A DNA stretch of 64,000 nt, from positions 6,656,001 through 6,720,000 of the forward strand of contig JAXRKN010000040.1 in assembly GCA_038502055.1 (NCBI GenBank). The letters run 5' to 3'. Origin of the DNA: Tanytarsus gracilentus (taxonomy: Eukaryota; Arthropoda; Insecta; Diptera; Chironomidae). The position numbers were made by a program, and so were the translations under genes. Positions 24,322 to 37,021 of the stretch are shown in pieces; within the stretch, counting starts at the first letter, position 1; every line of letters starts with the position of its first letter. The notes under the pieces are model-generated. The model did not search any database and had not been told where the DNA came from. It was given only the letters and a program-made list of their open reading frames with translations.

Positions 24322-25593
24322 TTCATTTCAATCTTAAATTTGTTTTCATTCTCGATCACATTCTCAATTTTTTTGAAGTCAAAATAATTTACAATAATAT
24401 TTATGTCTAAAAGCACACTCGATAACGCGCACATTTTATTTTGGCCGACCTTCATGTGCTTATTCATGAATATTCAAAAATTCCAGAATAACTCTCGTTG
24501 CATGTGGACTCCACAGAGCTTGATGAAATGCAAAACATTTAAATTGAATATATTCAAGTGCAAATCTATGCGTTGAAGTTTTTAAATTTGCATTTTCAGA
24601 TAATGTTTTCAGACTTAAGAAAATACCCATAGGTCGAGAGAAACGACAGTTTATAATTTTAAGCTTTTTCATGTTCTTCTGAAATAGTTTTTGCTTACGT
24701 TTCAACTTTTACTTGTTTGGTTCGGGTGAGAACACTAAAGGACAAATAAAATAATTTAATGATAGGCATAATTTATTGAGTGTTAAATATATGCAAATTT
24801 TTTACCAAAAGCAATAAAATTCCAAAAATTTTGATCCAAGTTTTAGTGATGATCAAAAATCAGATTTTTCCATCCTAGATTAATTTAAATTTTATGACTA
24901 AAGCCATTAATAAATTTTTTGTGAATTTTATCTTAGAAAATCGTTCTTAACACGAATAGTTTAATAAATTATTGAACCTAATTTCAAATTGTCATGGTTA
25001 ATTTCTTTGCTCTATCATTCTATGAATAAACAGAAGTAAATAAATATATGTCATGCTTTATTGTAATGCACATCAAACATGGATGTACTTTGAGTGGATG
25101 TAAAACAAATTAATGCCGATTGCCGCATTAAAACATAATATCTTTCCTTAACGTTTCCTATGGCGTTTTCATATTCATCAATAATCTAGTTCATTTGTAA
25201 AAATTAGGGACGTTTTTGTAATTTTATCATTAACTGATTATTTTTTACAAAGGTCTAAAAATGGAGAAAAAAATAAAAAAAACTTTATTAAACGATAAAA
25301 ATAATAAAAAAATTGAATGACAATAAAATAAATTTAAAAAAATTTGTATTGGAAAATAAATTTCAATATCTAGTTCTAGTAGTATCTTATTTCAATATTA
25401 ATGGGAAAATCAATTTTTAAGCCACATAAAAATATGGTTAACGGGATATAGTATATTGTATATAGATATTGTATATAAAAGCTATTATTTAAGAGAATCG
25501 ATTATAGTTTTCTGTTGCAGTTAATAGAAATTTTATTTAAACTTTTTCTTCAAATCTTTAACAGTGAACAATCAACAATCAAATAATTTTAAA
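24322..25593. other. Intergenic, no gene seen
   Basis: AT-rich spacer between the two paralogous secreted-protein genes. The frame at 24460-24705 looks random. Confidence 0.5.
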
Positions 25594-26817
25594 TCACTCA
25601 TTTGAATCTGAGTTCAAATGAGGATGCTTGTTAATTTGATAACGAGCGGGAGTTTTATAAGAATGCCACTGAATATGTTTTTTTCCTGGTCGTGCTTTTG
25701 TTTCCTCAGATGATTTTGAGACGTACACTCGTTTAGCTGATTTTTTTTCTTCGGAATCATTGTCAACATGAACTCTATGAATTTGATATGGATGACGTAC
25801 TTCGTTGTGCTTTTTTGGGATATAAGTCTTTACTTCCATAGATTCCTTTGACTCAGACGAGCAAGATTCCTTCTTGGGTTTCTTCTTCTTGCAAGGGTTG
25901 CATGGACAGCATTGACAAGTGCACGGTTTTTCGGTTGTCGGACAAGGAACCTTAACAACAACTTTTCGGGGTGGTTTTTCAGTAGTTTTTGGACAAGGAA
26001 CATTCACCATAAAATCTGCAAGTGACTTTTGACCCTTTTTCTTACAGCCACAATCATCACCATGATGATGATTAATATGAATGTGTGGAGGTGCAGAAAT
26101 TGGAAAAATACTTCGAGATGGTACTCGACCAGCTCCAATAAGACCTGTTCCTGGATGTGAAACTCGAGAAATAGCACCAAGAGCATGGGGATCCGTTTGG
26201 ACAGCACGATATAAGTTTGGATGTGAAGAAAGCAACTGAAGAAGAAGCTCGGGTGAAATTTGTGGACTATGAGGTCTTGGAGATGGCCTTTAAAAAATGA
26301 AAAGATTACATTGAACTGTTCAATAAATTAAAAGTTTATTAAAGAAACCTACGCAGGAACAGTTGGAATAATAATTGGAATCGGTGCCGGGACAGGAGCA
26401 GGAGATGGAGCTCTAAAGTAAAAAATTAAATTATTTTTTCCCTTCTAATGAAGCATTAAGTAATGTCAGGAGTAATGTTTTTATTTCTTACGGTGCAGGA
26501 GCTGGAGCTGGAGCAGGTGCTGGTGCAGGTGCTGGTGCAGGAGCTCTAAAGATGATTTCATTAAAATAATTTTATTTTACTTAATTTCAAATAACTTACG
26601 GTCTTGGCCTTGGAGAAAACGGTGGGACAAATGAAGCCAAAATTCTAAAAATCGAATGCTGAAGAACAGGCAAAGTTACCGAATTAGGATTGTTGATAGC
26701 TTGCAAGACTACCTCCCAATCGGCATCTGAAACTGGCTTTATAAAAGGCTGACTTTTTACCGATGTAAAACAAGTTAAAATTAAAGCAAGTACAACAAAA
26801 ATCTTAAAACTCCACAT
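25594..26817 (-). CDS. Secreted Pro/Ala-repeat protein with Cys/Lys-rich tail, four exons
   Basis: Exons 26817-26600, 26545-26492, 26412-26353 and 26287-25594 join through phase-2 introns into 341 residues. A signal peptide is clear (FVVLALILTCFTSVKS). Exon 1 adds a short folded-looking part. Exons 2 and 3 (54 and 60 nt) encode little but Ala-Pro repeats and a PIPIIIPTVP segment. Exon 4 has VRQ-free basic and His-rich parts, HHHGDDCGCKKKG, repeated VPCPxTTEKP units, a CTCQCCPCNPC cluster and ESCSSESKES, ending in basic, Tyr/His-rich sequence. Both micro-exons begin with the same acceptor-exon junction (TTTAG then AGCTCC), which points to exon duplication. It is a paralogue of the gene at 23592-24272. 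A TATA box and TCAGT initiator lie upstream. Function unknown; the composition suits an extracellular, possibly metal-binding or crosslinked, structural protein. Confidence 0.75.
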
Positions 26818-26865
26818 TTTCTAATATTTAGATGAGCGCTCGATGTCAAAATGACAACTGAATGA

Positions 26866-26873
26866 TTTTTTAT
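26866..26873 (-). promoter_or_regulatory. TATA box with TCAGT initiator
   Basis: TATAAAAA on the minus strand. TCAGT is at 26861-26857 and the ATG at 26817. Confidence 0.6.
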
Positions 26874-29240
26874 ATTTTCTCTTCAAATTTATATCTTTTA
26901 CATATTTACACATTTATACTTTTTTGGACAAACAACACATGTTTTTACCCCAACGTCGTTTTAATGACGTGCATTGCATGTGAAAATTTTCTCGCGGTTT
27001 TGTTTGAATAAAACAAATTAAAAGTTTGAAAAACTTCGTGACATTGAAAACATTTAAACTTTCACTGAATTTTTTTTATTCTATACGTAAGAGTGTGTCA
27101 CTCTAAGAAGGTCGAGGAAATTAAGCATTCTGATTTTTGCAACACACAGATGAAATCAATATAGATAGATTTGTTAGTCTACGGCCATTGGACTTGTTTT
27201 ATCAAAATACGCTTTTGCCCAGACCCCAGACACATCAAAACAAAAATAAAACTAATTTGCAAAATGGCTCAATCGATATCACAAATTTGTTGAAAGAGAC
27301 AAAATTATTTGTTGCATCACAATTTTTTAGCACCATGTTCATCTTGAAAAGATAAATTAGGTGGTGTGAGGCAACAGGAAGCTAGAGAATCAGAAAAAAA
27401 TTGAATTAATTTTGGAATGTGCCAAGTTTTTTGGCAAGCTGAAGCGCTTCTTATTTATTTTTTCTGCAAATGTTTTGCAGTGGATATTTTTTTAGAAACT
27501 CATATGTTTGATTTTCCTGTGTCTATTCGTCTGTAGATTCTTTTGAGTTTTTGGATTCTCAAGATCTCAGGTTCTTACCAGATGATCACCCCCCTCGAAT
27601 TTTTATCTTCTACCATTAAAGTTAGTTAAATAATAATTTGACCAAAAAGATGACAAAATAATAAAATTTGCTTTAAAAGAATGGAAATTTTTTCGATGAC
27701 AATGAAAGTGAAAAATTATCGATTTTCTACTCTATCACTTTATTTATAACTATTTATAATGTTGCATTCAATAAGTTTTTCTCGCCTTTTGCTTTAAATA
27801 AAGTACGCTGCCATAGTCTTTTGAGCAGGGTAACTCAATTTCACGACGTGCCATAAAAATGATAAACATATTTTTCTGATGACAAATTCATTTAGTAAAC
27901 ACACCAAACTTAATTCAAAGTTTTTGATATGAAGTTTCATCATGACACGGAGAAAAAAAATTAAAATATCACCAACCATAAAGTTTTATTTCTATGTATA
28001 ATTTTTTTTGCTTTCTCATCTAATGCTGAATTTTTTTACGCATTGTGAATAAATTGAGCATGTGGATGAGAAGGATTTAAATAAAAATTTAAAAAAATAT
28101 TTGATACTAAAAACGTTACAAAATTCTCAAAACACTTTTTTCACCATTTATATTTTTATTTTTTAAATACTGTAAAAAAAAATAAAAAGTATGTTGATGT
28201 CCAATCAATCTCTAGTTCTAAACCACTGAAAACGAAAAAAAAGTAAAATTGATTTTTGGGTCGAATTCATTGTAGTTTTCTACATAGAAAACAATGATAC
28301 AACATCAAATTTCATTCACAATACAGTAAGCTCATATATTGCTTATATGTAATGACTGGTCTATTTACTTGACTCATCATTATATCCTGCTTTATGTATT
28401 CAAGATCGAAATTGATAAAAGGAGATTTAAAGGCAGAAAATAATATTGTTTCTTCATGCCATCCATGGAAAGCGGATGTGGTTGACAATGATGCTTTGGA
28501 GACATTGACAAATTTTTCTTAAGACTTTAAAGAGCGGAAGCTCTTTTTATGTAGCTTTCAAAAGATATAGTTTTTATCCTCTTATCTGATACTATTAGTC
28601 GATTTATCACAAGCATAAAAAACGTGCCTTCTCTTTTCCTTTCACGAATTATTGAAAATCGATTAAAATAATTGAAAAAAGTTTAAAAAAATTTAAACAT
28701 TTTAAAGACTTTATTGATGGAAAATAATTCATAACAAAGGATGAGTAGAAAACTCAAATTTTACTTTTTCTCAATTGTTTACACACTAAGCAACATAGAC
28801 CATAGACGCTCTATGTTCGTTTTGCACACACATCGGTTGTTGTCACAAGGATGTGATGATACAAAGAAATAAGGATTTCTACTTAACAGTTCAGAGACAA
28901 ATAGTTCTTTTATGTAACAATTTTCTCTTTCTTTTGTCCTTCTCTCTTTAGTTATACATATATTTCTGTCTCTTTCAGGCTTTGCTTTTCAACTTGAGTG
29001 TCTTTCGTAGCCTTTAAAAACTATTTCTCTTTAAAAATCTTGTTGTTATGCAACAAGTCTGTCGATTGTTCATCCTCTCACTCATGCTTTGTCTCTTCAA
29101 ATACTAAATTGTATATTTGTTTGAAAAGAGTGAGTAAACAATTAAAATTGTATGAATTTGAGATACCAAAGTTCATATTAGATGGTGATAACCTCGAGAG
29201 CATTTCCGAATTAAGCAAACAACAAATCGACAATAAGAAC

Positions 29241-29270
29241 GAGAGAGAGAAAGAAAGAGAGAGAGAGAAA
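29241..29270. repeat. (GA)n-rich microsatellite
   Basis: GAGAGAGAAAGAAAGAGAGA-type run. Confidence 0.9.
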
Positions 29271-32200
29271 TCAATTTCCATCATCTCCATAAATATCTTA
29301 AAAGGGTGGAAAGCTCATAGCATAGTTTTTTGATTGAAAAATAATAAATTTATGAGTCATATATTACTCGAATGTCATCACTAAATCATATTCTCTCAAA
29401 CACAAAAAGCTCGTATCATTAGCTACAATATGGCTTCTTCATTCTCCTTTTGTTGTGTATATTTGTTTGTTCTACTAACATGATTATCATTTCTAAATAA
29501 ACAATAAAGCTTAAAAGTCACTGATGATGATGATGATTACTTTTTTATTGGTGTCAATAAAAAATGTAACTCAGTAAAAAAGTCATATAAGAAGGAATTT
29601 TCCATAAAATTCAACTAAAAATTAATTGAAAAGTACTGCTAAAGACAAAGAATAGTAAGAAAAATAACTAATCATAAAATGTTTCCATCTCTAAAAAGGT
29701 TGTGCCGAAAACTAAACATATACTGCAACAAAAAATTATATGTATTCACATTTCAATGATGTTGATATTAAATGACACTCTTGCTTGTCTTCCGCCTTTC
29801 ATATCAATTTGATTTCAAATGCACATTTATTTTAATATTGTTTTTCGAAATATAATTGGAAATAAAGCAAACTGAAAAGCAGTCATCGAAAGATCGAGTG
29901 AAAATACAAACTGTCAATATATTTTTTAATGTTTCGTTTAAATATTTTAGTATAGAGAAAAAGAGAGAGAGAGGGGAAAGAGCTAGGGAGATGAGTCAGT
30001 GGAAATCGTGGAAAACTTGAAATAGAAAAGATCTCGACATGGCAAACCGCCAACAACTTGTTTCAAAATATTTCAAATGAATCTTAAACAGCATAAAATA
30101 CTTTTTTAGGTTTTCATTTAAAATTTAATTAAGTGTTACATAAAGTTATAATGTTAGTATTCATTTCATGTGTGTCAGATACACAATGAGTGACTTTTAT
30201 AACTTAAACTTGAAGATTTAATTATTCAATTTTTGTTAGAATTTTGTATGAACTAAAAATATACTTATAAAGTCATTTCCGGTGAATATTTTTAAAAAAT
30301 GATTTTATGCAAGATGAATATATTTGACTTACCTGTTTTCAAAGATTTTTTTATCTCCTTTATAATCCACAGAATTATATCATTTTTGATATCACTATAT
30401 ACTCTTTTTTGAATCTGTCTTGAAATGCTTTCTGGAATGGCATACAATATAAAGCATTATTTCTAGCTTTGACTAAAAATTGAAAATATAATTTATAAAA
30501 TTCACTCTTTCACTTGGTAAATAAAAAACCGAAAGTTAAATTTTTTCACTCTCCATTTTTTTTTTTTCATTTCATGCAAGATTATTTTTTTGCATTTATC
30601 CTCAATATATTTTTGTTCTCGTCTCACCTTCCTACACCACTTTACATTTTTGCATTTACTGGTTATTAATCGTTGTTTTGAGTTTTTAAATTATTTCATT
30701 AATATAAAAATGTAAAACGTTTTTAAAAGTTTCCTATGATTTTTTAATGCATATACGCGTGTATTAAATTTTCTCATTTATATAACGCGTAGTTCTAAAT
30801 TTGTTGTATATTTAATCGTTTTGCGTTTATTAAAATTATTTTAATGAAAAACAACATTTTACTTTACTGTATATATTAGTCACTAGACTTTCATTACATT
30901 ATACATACATGAGCAGAAAACTTCAAACATTTTTTTCATTTTCGTTTTTCGGTTATCAGCTGCACTTCTCCATAAATTAAATACAGCATAGTTCTAGAAA
31001 CCTTAACATAGCAGTAACATATAATTTGACCACAACTGTTTTTGATGTTTCATATTTTTTAAACATAAGTTCTTAAGTAAAGTTTTGTGAAGATTTTAAT
31101 TTTGAAATTTTTCAATAACGCTTTTTCTTACACCGTATAATTTTTTTTCTTTGCTAACTAATACAAGCTATACAATTTTTGCTTTAATATTTATTAAAAT
31201 TCAAATTTAAAATAAAACATACAATTTTTTTTCTTCCGGTATTTGATATCATCTAAACTAATGTTTTTTTCCTAGCTCCACAAATTTGTCCATTCAAATT
31301 GTGTGAGAAAGCAACAAGGAGAAAGAAAAACAGAGGGTTGAAACAGAGGAAAGAGAGTCCGACTAGCACGACAAAACTAATAAATTTCATGTATCTTGTG
31401 ATAAATTTCATTCACAGAGTGAATAAAAAAAGTTTAGTATAGTTTTGATGGATTTTATGAATTTTTCTTGAAGGTTTATACAAGAAAATTTGAAAGAAAA
31501 AGTTTTCTTTTTGGCATTTCTCTCCTTATATATTGTTAAAACGTAATTTCGAAAAACTGTTGAAGAATAGAGCTTAAAATGGTACAAAGTCAGACACGAA
31601 TAATTTTTATTGCAATGCACAACATCAGACAAAAAAGAGAATTGAAAGGAAAACTATGAAAAATTTCCACAAAAAACATGAAACAAAGATTGTTTTTAGT
31701 CAGTCAAACTTTATAAAGTTTTCAATTATGATATAAATATATCTGTTGTCTATTTGGATTAAAAAAGGCTGTGTTCTCGAAGGTATCAAAATTTAATTAC
31801 TGTTTTAAGCACAAACCTTCAAAAGTTTCTTTGAACCTGCACATACAACATAGCCATAAAAGCAAATAACTTCATTTTCCATTTCATTGACAAATATCTC
31901 TGGCTCGCTTTTATATATGTGTCAGACGAAAGAGAATTTGTCGATGAAAAAGGAGAACTATTTGATATATCAACGATTTCATTTCATTGTTGTTTTTCCA
32001 ATTTTTGTTCTTTGTTTTTTTTTGCTTCCCTTGTTATGCCGCTCATAGATTATTTTAAGGCCGTTTCTGTCATGTGTCTGCATGTTTAGGATATTTTTGC
32101 TGTGCATGAACCTTTGACACTTCGAAGCATTTAAATACTCTTTAATATTTTTTTCAATGAATAGTTGCGATAAGCTCAGTGACGGAGCTAGATTAATTTT

Positions 32201-32792
32201 CACCTTTTGATTCTTATCATTTAAAATCTCATTTATCTCGCTCTCTTTGGGTCAAAAATACAAAGCTTATATTGTTTTATTAATAAACATGTAAAATATT
32301 TATCCATCCTAAATGCTAAATGAGTGCGAAAATATTCATTGCGCGACAACAAACATGTGAGGGTTTTAATATTTTATCTTTTCCATGCTCAGTTTCTTCT
32401 CTTTTGTTCCCTTTTTATGTCATAGTTTATTTCCAAATATTATCGTGCATCTCGAAACGAAATGAAATTGCAAAGAGGAAAAAAATATATTATTGTTATC
32501 TATCACGTCGTATCGAATTTTGTGCGAACAAACAAAGAGAGCCAAAGAGACCTATGTGCTAGAAAAATTCCTTTAGAAAGATGCGCAAGGTATGTATTTA
32601 TATGTAATCAAGTGAAAAAATCGCATTTGCACAACATAAAAGACCATAAAAAAGAAACGACTGTTATCGAAAAAGAAATTCATGAGTAGTGAGAGCTAAA
32701 AGGTAAAGATTGACTATGAAAGTTTTAGGTTGCGCAAAAATTTGAGAAATAAAACATTGGCTCACGTGCAGAGAGCTCTTTATAAGTTACTA

Positions 32793-32817
32793 GGCGGTTT
32801 AAGCCCGGCAAGCCGCC
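32793..32817. other. GC-rich hairpin in AT-rich DNA
   Basis: GGCGGTTT pairs with AAGCCGCC (8 bp including one G-T pair) around a loop AAGCCCGGC. It is the only GC-dense spot for several kb. Identity unknown. Confidence 0.5.
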
Positions 32818-35798
32818 CGTAATTTAAATGTATGTTACATTCGTCACTCTATAATTTAATTTTTTTAACATGAAAACTTTGAAATATCCACATTCTATTA
32901 ATTTCTTTGAAAACCACATCGCGAGCCCTTAGATCGAACCTTCGTATCGATAAATATGTTTATCAGTTTTCAGCTTATTATTTTTTTAGTTTCACGATTT
33001 TTTATTAAAACATTAACTTCGTAACTTTCAAAAAATAGTTTTTTTCACGATGTTTAAAATTTTAATCTTTACTAAATTTTAAACCACGCCCTCAAATTTT
33101 TACCTGAGAATTTTAATGTTTTGAAAAAAAATGAGTGAAGGTTTAAATCTCCTACCAAAAAAATTCCAATTGGATTTTTGATTTTCCAATAAGAGCCTTA
33201 CGGACATACAACATACAACTCTCTTTGTTTATAATAAGGATTATAATTCAAAATCATATTTTGCAAATATATAACATAGGTATATATAAATTTCAAAGTC
33301 AATGTTTAAAATAAAAATTAATTTTTAAATTTCAAAATAGTTTGATTTTTTGGAATATTTTTTAGAACTCTCATTATGCTGATCCGCAACAAATAAAATA
33401 ACGCTCATCATGAGTAGTTTTTGATATTTTGTTCTTAATGTAAATTGTCATCAAACTATTACACTTTATTAGTTTTTGTTCAGATTATCCTTTGGTTATG
33501 ATATTTACTTAAGAGAGCTTTTTTATTATTTACTCTCCTTTGTTCTTCATTACAGCTTTGGAATCATTACACCCATTAACAACCGTTCAAACCCTAACAT
33601 TGCATGGAATAAACTTAATATAGCCAACAAAATAATTTAATTTAATTTTTTATTGGAAATGTTCACACAAAAATGATTAAAATGGCGATGAAAGTTTGAT
33701 TTTTATTTTAAGAAAGAGACGTAATCACATTTAAGAATTTAATTATTTTTTCTTGCATTTCTAGTTGAGAGAAACTCATTTGTTAAGCCAGTTTTAAAAG
33801 CCAAATTTGATTTTTTATTCAGAAAGTTTTAAAATATAAATAGGTGAGAAAAGCTTATTATCCTTGCATTTTATCATCACCATCATCATAATCATCATCG
33901 TAGTCTTCATCGTAATGAATGCCAACTATGTGTAAGGAGACTTTAATTTTATTCAAAAACAATTAATCTTCTTCAACACATCTTTCGTAAAGCTCACAGT
34001 GTGAAGCTTTGCTACAAATGCAAAGTGGAAAGTAGGGGAAGTAGGAGAAGAGAAAAAAAAACTTTGACAACACATTCTTCTCGCCTTATTTACCATTCAC
34101 TCCAATGATTTTTCACAAGTCACTTTTTTGATATAATCCAAGCAAGAATGATGAAATTACTTATTAAAAACCTTGTAGTTTTCTTTAAGCGTTAATAAGA
34201 AGTTGTCTTTGACTGGGATAGCTTCAAAATTTTCACTTTCATATAGACACACACGAATGAACACACAAAATGTTCACTTTATTTTTTCTTCGATTAAAAA
34301 TATAGGAAATTTTCAAATTTCAGAGCACAATGAAAGTTTTAACTTTTACACAATCAAATATTTGACACATTTTCTATTTTTCAGTACTTTTTTAGCAGAG
34401 ATAAGAAGGCTAATAAATTATTTGATTTTTTATTTTATGTAGAGACGAGTTTGAGAGACAAAAAACGTGTGACTTGCTACTGAAACGGAAAGCTTGTATG
34501 TGAGAGAGAACGTTTTTTACTCATTGAGAAAGTGAAGTAAAATGAAGTGTTTTGATGCTTCATATTCACCAAAAAGGGGAAGTTTTATGCTAGTGTGGGT
34601 AAAGGAAGAACATTTTCAGGGATGCTAAAATATGAAAAAAAAATAAAGTTAGAAGAAGTTCAAAGTTTATTCAAACCCTATATAGAGCTTTTTATGTTAT
34701 TTTATTCAAATTCAATTTTTTGCTTTTTGGGCTTATTCAAATAGTTCAAATTTTCTTTGATTTCTTGATAAAGGTCAAATTTTGAAATGGCTTAAATTTT
34801 AAATAATAATAATTTTCAGGAAAATCAACTTGTGGCACATATCATGTCATACTTGATAATTACTTTTTACATCCTTAAAATTCTCTATTATATTAGAATC
34901 TTTTAAATGCGCATGTTCATCAATTAAGTGCTTTTACGATCCACAAATATAGAAAATATTTCTTTATTTGTATGAATGTTTTTTCCTAACACATACAATT
35001 TTAAGGATTTGTAAAGCATCAATGAGCAACAAAACGAGCTCTGGGAGCATATTCATGTCATTTACTTCTTTACCGATGTATTCATTCTATTCGCTCTTTT
35101 TTATTTGATGCTGTTGTTTGAAATCATATGGAATGCAACAATTAGAAATCTCTTCTTCTCACTTTGTTCTTTTTCTCCAAATTTTTCACTCGTTCATTTC
35201 TCGGCCTCTCATTTTCTTCTCTTTAACACATTATATCGTTTTTATTATCCTGCATAGTACGACTTAAAGTTAAAAAGTATTTTTTTATTTTCTTGATAAT
35301 GAATGTTTTAGTAATAAGATTATGAGTTAGCAGGAAATTCAATTCAATGTAAGTGAAACTTTTCAAGGAAGCCAACTTTTATTATTCTAAATTTTACATA
35401 CATTCATCACAAATTTATTTTATTTCTGAGTTACTATTAAATACCTTTATCTTAACAAATAGTTTGAGACATATTGTAATGTTATTTTTTTAATCTAGCC
35501 ATCAAAGAATTTTTTCATTTGATAAAAATGATGAATCAATTTTTAACAGATATTAAATTGAAAGTGTAATTGTTCATAATTCTTTAGAAACTATTGGCAT
35601 TTTGGTGTGTATTGATGCCGACAAGGAAATTTCAAGTTGATGACAAATTAAAATCAACAAAATGATTCAAAGAGTTTTCAAAAGGTAAATCAGCAAATAA
35701 TTTTTATATTTGGAACCGAATTTTTCGAATTTCACAAAATTAAGTATCACGAACAAATCAACCGTACAGAAATTTACGGCTTTAAATTTTTTTTCACT

Positions 35799-36677
35799 TT
35801 AATAATAAAGCATACTCTCAATGCCATCAATCGAGCAGCTAACACATGGTTCTAAAACCTCAGAATTTTTTTCTTCGGCAGAATTCATTTTTATCATATA
35901 ATTTTTCTTACTCTTTTTTCGTTTTCTCTCGTCTGATTTTTTTACCTACAAAATTGATAAAAATGTCAAATATCATCTAGATTTTTTTTAAATTTTACTT
36001 ACATGATTATTACTTGGCTGCTTTAAAAGCTTGCTATCGATTAAGACATAACTATTTGAATTAATATCGAAAACAACAACTTTACTATCATCATCGCTCG
36101 TACCTAAACCCTCATTTTTTTTGCATTCAGATGTGTTAGAAAAAGGCATTGAGGCTTCAACAATTTGCGACTCTTGAGCGGTCTGTTGAGAACTAAGTTG
36201 CCGTTTTTGAAGTTCAGTTAGAAGCATAAAAAATGTTCGATAGATTTGATTTTGTAGAATTTCTTGATACGTTTCATAAACTCGTTTTGCTGGAAATTTT
36301 AAAGAATTATAAACAATCAAGAAGTTAGTGATTTTCTTATATGTAATTAGTTTCAACTTTATTAACAACTATTTACCTGAGTGCTCTATTGAGGTTTCAG
36401 TTGTTATAGCAGGAATGTTAGTAGTTGTTGGAATTTGATTTTGAAGTGACGGTAGGGTTGCCTCGTTAATTAAATTTGTATCAAAACGCTCATCAATGAA
36501 ACCTTCAGTCGTTTCCGGCGCATTTGAAGTTGAGACATCATCATTTAATGATTTTTCATCTGTTTGAATATTTTCAAGAGTTGTTAAAAAATTTGTCGGT
36601 GTACTCGTTACAGATGGCCAAACCATAACGCTACACATTAAAAACTTTAATACTGCCATTAAAATATTCTTTTTCAT
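35799..36677 (-). CDS. Secreted Thr/Ser-rich protein, three exons
   Basis: Exons 36677-36377, 36289-36003 and 35945-35799 join with phases 1 and 0 across introns of 87 and 57 bp to give 244 residues. Signal peptide: ILMAVLKFLMCSVMVWPSVTS. The mature part is rich in Thr, Asn and acidic residues (TTTNIPAITTETS). Exon 2 holds an amphipathic stretch (YQEILQNQIYRTFFMLLTELQKRQ), reminiscent of the VLEVFQALLKRFF helix in the 21860-22354 product. Exon 3 is Lys-rich (ERKRKKSKKN) and ends LEPCVSCSIDGIESMLYY, with a C-x-x-C pair near the C-terminus. Function not recognised; an extracellular peptide or matrix protein is plausible. It shares strand and overall style with the secreted genes at 21.9-26.8 kb. 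Confidence 0.7.
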
Positions 36678-36989
36678 ATCAGTTAACTGGCACAGTTGAA
36701 ATCTGACTCTAAATTACTGGCAGCACGCTAAAACTTTTCGTGTTTTATGCACCAGCGTTGAGTTCATTCTAGAGTGTGACAATATGACTATGAAATTAAA
36801 TATTTCATTCTTTGAAATTTAAACAAAGTGTTTTCACTTAATTTCTGATGATGGTTGCGAAAAATTTCAAGTTCAATTGTAGTTGGATGGAAAATGTCAA
36901 CTTTTAATTTTTAAATAATGTAAAAAATACAGAAAAAAATTGAAAAGGTTTTTAAGGACTTTTATAATTTTTTCAACCTAAGTTTAAAA

Positions 36990-37021
36990 CTGATGTAAAA
37001 TTGTTCTAATGTACAATAATA
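36990..37021. repeat. Target-site duplication of insertion A, left (32 bp)
   Basis: Begins CTGATGTAAAATTG and is perfectly repeated at 38128-38159. Confidence 0.85.

Larger units (their letters stand above)
26875..35798. other. 9 kb without a supported gene
   Basis: AT-rich DNA with pyrimidine-rich and simple-sequence patches: (GA)n at 29241-29270, TGATGATGATGATGA near 29523, CAT/ATC runs near 33878. Open frames (for example 28998-29333, which crosses the GA run, and 32320-32689) lack start context, splice sites or family character. A GC-rich hairpin stands out at 32793-32817. Long introns, regulatory DNA or non-coding RNA genes cannot be excluded. Confidence 0.5.

Noticed and set aside
28998..29333. 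111-aa frame ending in KNEREKEREREK
   Set aside because: The charged part is the GA microsatellite and the antisense strand is open as well. No start context.
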